A stretch of 64,000 nt of DNA from Nocardia albiluteola (GTDB taxonomy: Bacteria > Actinomycetota > Actinomycetes > Mycobacteriales > Mycobacteriaceae): assembly GCF_018860155.1 (NCBI RefSeq), contig NZ_JAHKNI010000001.1, positions 881,333-945,332 on the forward strand, given 5' to 3'. Each line of letters begins with the position of its first letter. Position 1 is the stretch's first letter. Of this stretch, positions 59,534 through 64,000 are shown piece by piece. The position numbers and the translations under genes were made by a program. The notes under the pieces were generated by a model. The model did not search any database. It was not told where the DNA came from and saw nothing but the letters and a program-made list of their open reading frames with translations.

Positions 59534-59613
59534 GCCTGCACCTCGCTGGCGCTCGGCTCCGGCATGCGCGAGGCGCGCTGTGTCGATGATTCGCTGCGCT
59601 GCGCTCCGCTCAT
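59530..59613 (-). CDS. Micro-ORF 2 (27 residues) chained to the ABC ATPase
   Basis: Starts [15 protein letters not shown] and ends SASEVQA. Its ATG overlaps the stop of micro-ORF 1 and its stop overlaps the ATPase ATG, both as ATGA. Compared with micro-ORF 1 it has a 24-base in-frame insertion. The arrangement matches the organisation of mycobacterial interspersed repetitive units (MIRU), whose short frames are inserted at translational-coupling sites. Confidence 0.5.
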   Translation of the reverse strand: MSGAQRSESSTQRASRMPEPSASEVQA

Positions 59614-59669
59614 GCCTCCACCTCGCTGGCGCGCCGTATTGATGATTCGCTCCGCTGCGCTCCGCTCAT
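59610..59669 (-). CDS. Micro-ORF 1 (19 residues)
   Basis: Encodes [19 protein letters not shown], nearly the same as micro-ORF 2 in its first ten and last five residues. A perfect palindrome lies 16 bases upstream. It is the first frame in the transporter transcript if transcription begins near 59.67-59.7 kb. Confidence 0.5.
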   Translation of the reverse strand: MSGAQRSESSIRRASEVEA

Positions 59670-59684
59670 GACGACACACTAAGA

Positions 59685-59696
59685 GCAACCGGTTGC
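59685..59696. promoter_or_regulatory. Palindrome upstream of the ABC operon
   Basis: GCAACCGGTTGC is a perfect 12-bp palindrome 16 bases before micro-ORF 1. TAGTGT just downstream on the minus strand could be a -10. Likely an operator for the transporter; the regulator is not evident. Confidence 0.5.
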
Positions 59697-59799
59697 GCGG
59701 ATATTGCGAATCGGCACACCAGATTTCGCAGGTGTTACGAGCGTGTGCCGGGCGCGGAGCCGGGGAAGCGAACCCCGTGGTCGTCCGGGCGCGGAGGGG

Positions 59800-60240
59800 T
59801 CAGCCGAGTTCCTTTGCCAGTGCGGCGAGCTGGTCGCTGGTGCCGTGCTCGCGCCAGGACGGCTGCTCGTGGCCGTCCAGGTAGGCGCCGTGTTCGGTCA
59901 GGGTCAGGCGGGTACCCGAGGGCGTGGCCGCGAACTCCACCGAGGTGAGGGATATCGTCGTGACCGTCTCGCCCATCCGCATCGCCGACGTATAGACGAT
60001 GCGGTTGTCGGGAACGATTTCCTGATAGGCGGTTTCGAACTCGATCGTGGCGCCGTTGGCATTGCCTCGCGCAATTTCGCGACCGCCGACGCGGAAGTCG
60101 AGTTCGTGATCGGAATTTCCGCCGGCGAACCAGCGGACCTTGACGGCGGGATCGGCCCAGGCGGCGAAGACGGCCGCGGGCGTTGCGTCGTAGTCACGCT
60201 CGAGAGTGAACGTGGCATGGGTAACGGAATGTTCTGACAT
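59800..60240 (-). CDS. SRPBCC/AHSA1-like protein
   Basis: A 146-residue START-like protein (FTLERDYDATPAAVFAAWADPAVKVRWFAGG; VTTISLTSVEFAATPSGTRLTLTEHGAYLDG). Proteins of this group follow ArsR genes widely in actinobacteria; function unknown, possibly binding a hydrophobic ligand. It begins three bases after the ArsR stop, so the two are co-transcribed. Confidence 0.88.
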   Translation of the reverse strand: MSEHSVTHATFTLERDYDATPAAVFAAWADPAVKVRWFAGGNSDHELDFRVGGREIARGNANGATIEFETAYQEIVPDNRIVYTSAMRMGETVTTISLTSVEFAATPSGTRLTLTEHGAYLDGHEQPSWREHGTSDQLAALAKELG

Positions 60241-60243
60241 GAC

Positions 60244-60585
60244 CTACTCCTGAACGGGTTTCGGGTTTTCGGCGAGCGCCGTGCCGAGCGCGTCGAGCCG
60301 GCGCTCCCAGTTCGACCGGCGTGCTTCGATCCACTCCTCGACCGGCCCGAGCGCGTCGGGCACCAGCTGGCAGGTCCGCACCCGCCCGACCTTCTCCGAC
60401 CGCACCAGTCCGGCATCCTGCAACACCTGCAGGTGCTGCACGACCGCCGCCAGCGACATGGCCAACGGCTCGGCCAGCACGCTGACCGCCGCCGGCCCCG
60501 CGCTGAGCCGCTCGAGCATTACCCGCCGAGTCGGATCGGCCAGCGCCCGAAAGATCAGATCCAGCCGCTCAGAATGGTTAAGCAC
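60244..60585 (-). CDS. ArsR-family transcriptional regulator
   Basis: A 113-residue winged-helix repressor: LIFRALADPTRRVMLERLSAG, MSLAAVVQHLQVLQDAGLVRSEKVGRVRTCQL. It lacks the CxC metal site of ArsR/SmtB metal sensors, as usual for ArsR proteins paired with SRPBCC genes. First gene of the two-gene operon. The 272-base region upstream (60586-60857), shared with the end of the lipase gene, has no other feature I can support. Confidence 0.88.
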   Translation of the reverse strand: MLNHSERLDLIFRALADPTRRVMLERLSAGPAAVSVLAEPLAMSLAAVVQHLQVLQDAGLVRSEKVGRVRTCQLVPDALGPVEEWIEARRSNWERRLDALGTALAENPKPVQE

Positions 60586-60857
60586 AGACTTAAGTGTAGG
60601 CCGCTGCCGGTGACAGTCAAGCCAGTACTTAACTTTTTGGACGATATCGACCGGCGCCGAGCTGCCAAGTCGGGCGCACCCTACGAGATCGAGCCGTTCG
60701 GCGAGGGAATAGGCGAAGGGCGAATCGGCTGCCTGTCAGCCGATCCGCGGCGCAGTTGCGAGCGGATCGGCTGAGATCCGAGTTCGTTCTGTGTGACGGA
60801 TTGCCGTGGGCCGATCAACCCACTGCGGACGACGCCGAAGGGTCTGATCGCAGCAGG

Positions 60858-61988
60858 TCAACCAAATAGGCTGCGTACGAACGGGATCGAGTCGGGCTGG
60901 GAGGCCAGTACCGTGCCGCTGTGGTCGGTCGGATAGATCTTGAAGGTCACGGGCTGGTGGTTGGCCTGCAGGACCGCGGCGAAGCGGAGGGTTTCGGGCA
61001 TGATGACGTCGGTGTCGGTAAGGCCCTGGCCCATGAAAAGTGGGCGGTCGTAACCGGATTCGGGCAGACCCAGGTAGCGCGTGAGGACGCCGTGGAAGTC
61101 CGGGATGTCGGCCAGCGGGCGGGCGAAGAGGTTGCCGCCCACCACCTTTGCCGCGGTCAGGGCATCGGCGAGCGGTTCCAGGCATTCGGTGGCCGCGCGG
61201 TCGAGCCAGTATCGGCCCGAATCGGTCAGGTAGGAGCCGATGTTCAGTTCGGGGTAGGTCGTGCGGAGGCCGTTGAGGATGTAGAGCGTGTACGCGGTGG
61301 TTTCGCCGCCCACCGCCACCGGCGGGACGCCCGGGCCGAGCGGGGTGATGACGTCCTCGATGTAAGCGGGGGTTCCGGTGGCGACCGCGCCGCGGTAGTC
61401 CAGGTCCGGGCCGAACCGGGTCGCGTAGCGGGCGGTGTTCACCGCGGCGCCGGCGCCCTGCGACTGGCCGACGACCACCCATTTGCGGGACAGCGTCGAG
61501 TAGTGGCCGGTCGCGGCGCGCACCGCGTCGACGACGTTGTGCGCCTCGACGCGGCCGTTCAGATACGGATGCCCGCCCGGCGTGCCGAGCCCGGCGTAGT
61601 CCGCCGCGACGATCGCGTATCCCTGCCGCAGCCAGGTGCCCAGATAGGACCAGTCGCGCTCGACCGCGGCCGGGCCGCCGATGCTGTACGCGCAGTCGTG
61701 GCCGAGTCCGACCGTGCCGTGCGCCCAGGCGATGACGGGCCAGCCGCCCGCGGGCGCCGCGCCGGGCGGGAAGTAGATCGCCGCGCTGGCGACGGTCGGG
61801 CGGTCGTGCACGGTGGTGGTGTCGTAGAGGAATCGCTGCGCGTGCGCCGAGCCCGGCAGCGTCGCGACGGCCGGGAGCGGCTCGGCCGAGGCGAACGATC
61901 CGGTGGGCGCGGCATGCGCGGCCGGCAGCTGTAGCAGGCCGGTGAGCAGCGCGGTGGCCACCGCGGTCACTGTCGGCAGGATTCGCAT
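60858..61988 (-). CDS. Secreted alpha/beta hydrolase (lipase-like)
   Basis: A 376-residue exported hydrolase. The signal peptide (VTAVATALLTGLLQLPAAHAAP) ends in AxA. The oxyanion region is VIAWAHGTVGLGHDCA, the nucleophile elbow WVVVGQSQGAGAAV near residue 171, and DLTDTD-like GQGLTDTDV plus TDHSGTV near the C-terminus offer Asp and His. It resembles the LIP-type secreted lipases of Nocardia, as does the gene at 41085-42563, but is shorter. Confidence 0.87.
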   Translation of the reverse strand: MRILPTVTAVATALLTGLLQLPAAHAAPTGSFASAEPLPAVATLPGSAHAQRFLYDTTTVHDRPTVASAAIYFPPGAAPAGGWPVIAWAHGTVGLGHDCAYSIGGPAAVERDWSYLGTWLRQGYAIVAADYAGLGTPGGHPYLNGRVEAHNVVDAVRAATGHYSTLSRKWVVVGQSQGAGAAVNTARYATRFGPDLDYRGAVATGTPAYIEDVITPLGPGVPPVAVGGETTAYTLYILNGLRTTYPELNIGSYLTDSGRYWLDRAATECLEPLADALTAAKVVGGNLFARPLADIPDFHGVLTRYLGLPESGYDRPLFMGQGLTDTDVIMPETLRFAAVLQANHQPVTFKIYPTDHSGTVLASQPDSIPFVRSLFG

Positions 61989-62359
61989 CGTGCTCCTCGG
62001 TGTGGGGATCGTCGGCTCGCGGGTGTGATGCGGCCGTTCGCTGACGCGACCGGCCCGACCAGCGACTCACGCCGGGTCGGACTCAGGTTATGACCGTGAT
62101 GGGCTGTTGTCGCGGCGCACCGGACCACGTGTCTCGACCGGAGCGCGGCGTCGGTGCCGGGCGAGCGCCGGTGGGCATGCGTTCCCGGCAGTGACCCGCG
62201 CCACGAAACCCCCCGCTCGGACGCTGTGAAGGTCGTCACAGACGGGAATGCGGACGCCCCCGTTCGTCCGGTGGTATGGATCACGCAAACAGTACGAGCG
62301 TTACGCAAAACCGCATGTCAGACCTACTCGCCGGTAGGCTACTGGCCTGCAATCCGCTC
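61989..62359. other. Long gene-free region upstream of icl
   Basis: About 370 bases of mixed composition between the divergent lipase and icl genes, the upstream part of a 547-base intergenic region. It should hold the lipase promoter. No coding frame is supported; the RamB motif cluster begins at its right end. Confidence 0.5.
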
Positions 62360-62488
62360 GCAAATTTTGCAGACTTAGCAAATGGGGAGGCAAAGCTAGC
62401 CGAGATTTGCAGTAGCAACAGGTAGACGGCACTTTTCGGGTGTGCAATCGTGGTGAAGTACACCCGATGGGCCTAGCAAGCCTGCAAA
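62360..62488. promoter_or_regulatory. RamB-type motif cluster upstream of icl
   Basis: GCAAA or its complement TTTGC occurs six times in 130 bases: 62360 (in GCAAATTTTGC), 62367, 62378, 62390, 62407 and 62484. RamB sites in Corynebacterium and mycobacteria are built from these half-sites. The ramB gene is 23 kb away in this window. Confidence 0.65.
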
Positions 62489-62535
62489 TTGCCGCTCTAG
62501 CATGGGGGGCACCGAAACAGGAAGTGGAGTCAGAA

Positions 62536-63825
62536 ATGTCGACCACCGGCACCCCGAAGACCGCTGCGGAAATCCAGCAGGATTGGGACACCAACCCCCG
62601 CTGGAAGGGCGTCACCCGTAACTACACCGCCGAGCAGGTGTCGAAGCTCCAGGGCACCGTCGTGGAGGAGGCCACCCTGGCCCGCCGCGGCTCGGAGATC
62701 CTGTGGGATCTGGTCAACAACGAGGACTACATCAACTCGCTCGGCGCCCTGACCGGCAACCAGGCCGTGCAGCAGGTGCGCGCCGGCCTCAAGGCCATCT
62801 ACCTGTCCGGTTGGCAGGTCGCCGGTGACGCGAACCTGTCGGGTCACACCTACCCGGACCAGTCGCTGTACCCCGCCAACTCGGTGCCGACCGTGGTTCG
62901 CCGCATCAACAACGCGCTGCTGCGCGCCGACGAGATCGCCAAGGTCGAGGGCGACACCTCGGTCCAGAACTGGCTGGCCCCGATCGTCGCCGACGCCGAG
63001 GCCGGTTTCGGTGGCGCGCTGAACGCCTACGAGCTGCAGAAGGCCATGATCGCGGCCGGTGCCGCCGGTGTGCACTGGGAGGACCAGCTGGCCTCGGAGA
63101 AGAAGTGCGGCCACCTCGGTGGCAAGGTGCTGATCCCCACCCAGCAGCACATCCGCACCCTGACCTCCGCGCGTCTGGCCGCCGACGTCGCCGACGTTCC
63201 GTCGGTGATCATCGCCCGCACCGACGCCGAGGCCGCCACCCTCATCACCTCCGATGTGGACGAGCGTGACCGCGAGTTCCTGGATGGCACCCGCACCGCC
63301 GAGGGCTTCTTCGGTACCCGCAACGGCATCGACCCCTGCATCGCGCGTGCCAAGGCCTACGCCCCCTACGCCGACCTGATCTGGATGGAGACCGGCGTGC
63401 CGGACCTCGAGGTCGCGCGCAAGTTCGCCGAGTCGGTCCGCGGCGAGTTCCCGGACCAGCTGCTGGCCTACAACTGCTCGCCGTCCTTCAACTGGAAGGC
63501 GCACCTGGACGACGCGACCATCGCGAAGTTCCAGCGCGAGCTGGGCGCCATGGGCTTCAAGTTCCAGTTCATCACTCTGGCCGGCTTCCACTCGCTGAAC
63601 TACGGCATGTTCGACCTGGCCTACGGCTACGCTCGCGAGGGCATGACCGCCTTCGTCGACCTGCAGGAGCGCGAGTTCGCCGCGGCCGCCGAGCGTGGCT
63701 TCACCGCCGTCAAGCACCAGCGTGAGGTCGGCGCGGGCTACTTCGACACCATCGCCACCACCGTGGACCCGAATACCTCCACCGCCGCGCTCAAGGGCTC
63801 GACCGAAGAGGGTCAGTTCCACTGA
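62536..63825 (+). CDS. icl: Isocitrate lyase
   Basis: A 429-residue isocitrate lyase of the short Icl1/AceA type. The catalytic loop is [17 protein letters not shown] with the active-site Cys near residue 194, and the metal-binding segment [12 protein letters not shown] lies before it. It splits isocitrate to glyoxylate and succinate in the glyoxylate shunt and in mycobacteria also acts as methylisocitrate lyase, needed when cholesterol or propionate is used. The ATG at 62536 has GGAG seven bases upstream; earlier in-frame starts overlap the regulatory cluster. TAGCAT at 62498-62503 is a possible -10. Confidence 0.96.
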   Translation: MSTTGTPKTAAEIQQDWDTNPRWKGVTRNYTAEQVSKLQGTVVEEATLARRGSEILWDLVNNEDYINSLGALTGNQAVQQVRAGLKAIYLSGWQVAGDANLSGHTYPDQSLYPANSVPTVVRRINNALLRADEIAKVEGDTSVQNWLAPIVADAEAGFGGALNAYELQKAMIAAGAAGVHWEDQLASEKKCGHLGGKVLIPTQQHIRTLTSARLAADVADVPSVIIARTDAEAATLITSDVDERDREFLDGTRTAEGFFGTRNGIDPCIARAKAYAPYADLIWMETGVPDLEVARKFAESVRGEFPDQLLAYNCSPSFNWKAHLDDATIAKFQRELGAMGFKFQFITLAGFHSLNYGMFDLAYGYAREGMTAFVDLQEREFAAAAERGFTAVKHQREVGAGYFDTIATTVDPNTSTAALKGSTEEGQFH

Positions 63826-63834
63826 GATAGGCCT

Positions 63835-63858
63835 GCGGTGTCTGTCGCCAGACACCGC
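63835..63858 (+). terminator. Hairpin after icl
   Basis: Perfect 10-bp stem GCGGTGTCTG/CAGACACCGC with a 4-base TCGC loop, nine bases after the icl stop. Confidence 0.65.
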
Positions 63859-63867
63859 GAGTCCGGT

Positions 63868-63921
63868 GCCCCGCCGTTCGTTCTCCCGTCGCATCACAGC
63901 TAGGGGAACGGACGGCGGGGC
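63868..63921 (+). terminator. Second, longer hairpin after icl
   Basis: A 16-bp stem (GCCCCGCCGTTCGTTC at 63868-63883 with its near-complement at 63906-63921, one G-U pair) and a 22-base loop. Either a back-up terminator or a structured leader of the gene beyond the window edge. Confidence 0.5.
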
Positions 63922-64000
63922 GGCCGACACCGTGACCGCTGCACCCGAAAGGGCTGCGGCACTAGGGGTTACGGCAGCGACCGGCCCTCCCTGCGGAACA

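Larger units (their letters stand above)
59530..59670. repeat. Tandem repeat unit, MIRU-like
   Basis: Two direct copies: GATGATTCGCT-N-CGCTGCGCT and following bases at 59585-59614 and 59641-59670, and CATGCCT-N-CACCTCGCTGG at 59531-59549 and 59611-59629. The copies are about 60 and 80 bases long and differ by one 24-base insertion. Confidence 0.75.

Noticed and set aside
1..64000. tRNA, rRNA, CRISPR arrays, transposases and prophage genes
   Set aside because: I looked for cloverleaf ends, regularly spaced identical repeats and transposase or integrase motifs and saw none; a covariance-model scan would be needed to exclude tRNAs fully.

Overview
The window is high-GC actinobacterial chromosome with dense genes, many 4-base ATGA/GTGA start-stop overlaps and frequent GTG/TTG starts. 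Gene content (cholesterol catabolism, RamB, isocitrate lyase, an LppU-like protein, Esx/WXG100 pairs) points to a Mycobacteriales member, most likely Nocardia or a close relative. The genus is an inference from gene families, not from a marker gene.

Layout. (1) 1-5.9 kb: end of an acyl-CoA dehydrogenase gene, then chsE1-chsE2-chsH2-chsH1-ltp2, the operon that removes the last three-carbon side chain of cholesterol. (2) 5.9-13.4 kb: LppU-like membrane protein; a TetR regulator divergent from a ZapE/AFG1 ATPase; a five-gene DUF4129/MoxR/DUF58 membrane operon. (3) 13.5-16.6 kb: an island with lower GC than its surroundings, holding two WXG100-like genes, a broken toxin gene, a pentapeptide-repeat protein and small immunity-like genes. 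(4) 16.9-22.5 kb: second cholesterol block, chsH3 and kstD on the minus strand, hsaE-hsaG-hsaF on the plus strand, with KstR-type operators between them. (5) 22.5-37.9 kb: candidate structured RNA, TetR, RCK-domain membrane protein, two hydrolases, lpd, an ECF sigma factor with a divergent secreted-protein gene, the QorR/QorB pair, two F420-type oxidoreductases and a MarR regulon. (6) 38-43.5 kb: ramB, an ATP-dependent DNA ligase, a secreted lipase and a DUF4254 protein. (7) 43.5-52.8 kb: sugar ABC importer with DeoR regulator, divergent from SIS isomerase, ROK kinase, NagA, PfkB kinase and class II aldolase, together a plausible N-acetylgalactosamine/galactosamine pathway. (8) 52.8-60.6 kb: membrane proteins, a MobA-like transferase plus XdhC pair, an NMT1-type ABC importer preceded by two chained micro-ORFs, and an ArsR/SRPBCC pair. 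(9) 60.8-64 kb: secreted lipase and isocitrate lyase with a RamB-type motif cluster.

Central metabolism links several parts. Steroid breakdown yields acetyl-CoA, propionyl-CoA and pyruvate; lpd and icl serve pyruvate/2-oxoacid and acetate metabolism, and ramB encodes the regulator expected at icl. In mycobacteria lpd, a carboxymuconolactone-decarboxylase gene, ramB and icl lie close together; here the same order is kept but spread over about 35 kb by insertions.

The most notable non-coding signals are a symmetric pair of identical ECF-type promoters at 31733-31798, a hairpin-rich RNA candidate at 22751-22914, MIRU-like micro-ORFs at 59530-59669, three MarR-type operators around 36.7-37.3 kb, and a decayed HxlR copy at 32780-32888. 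I saw no rRNA or tRNA gene, CRISPR array or intact insertion sequence.
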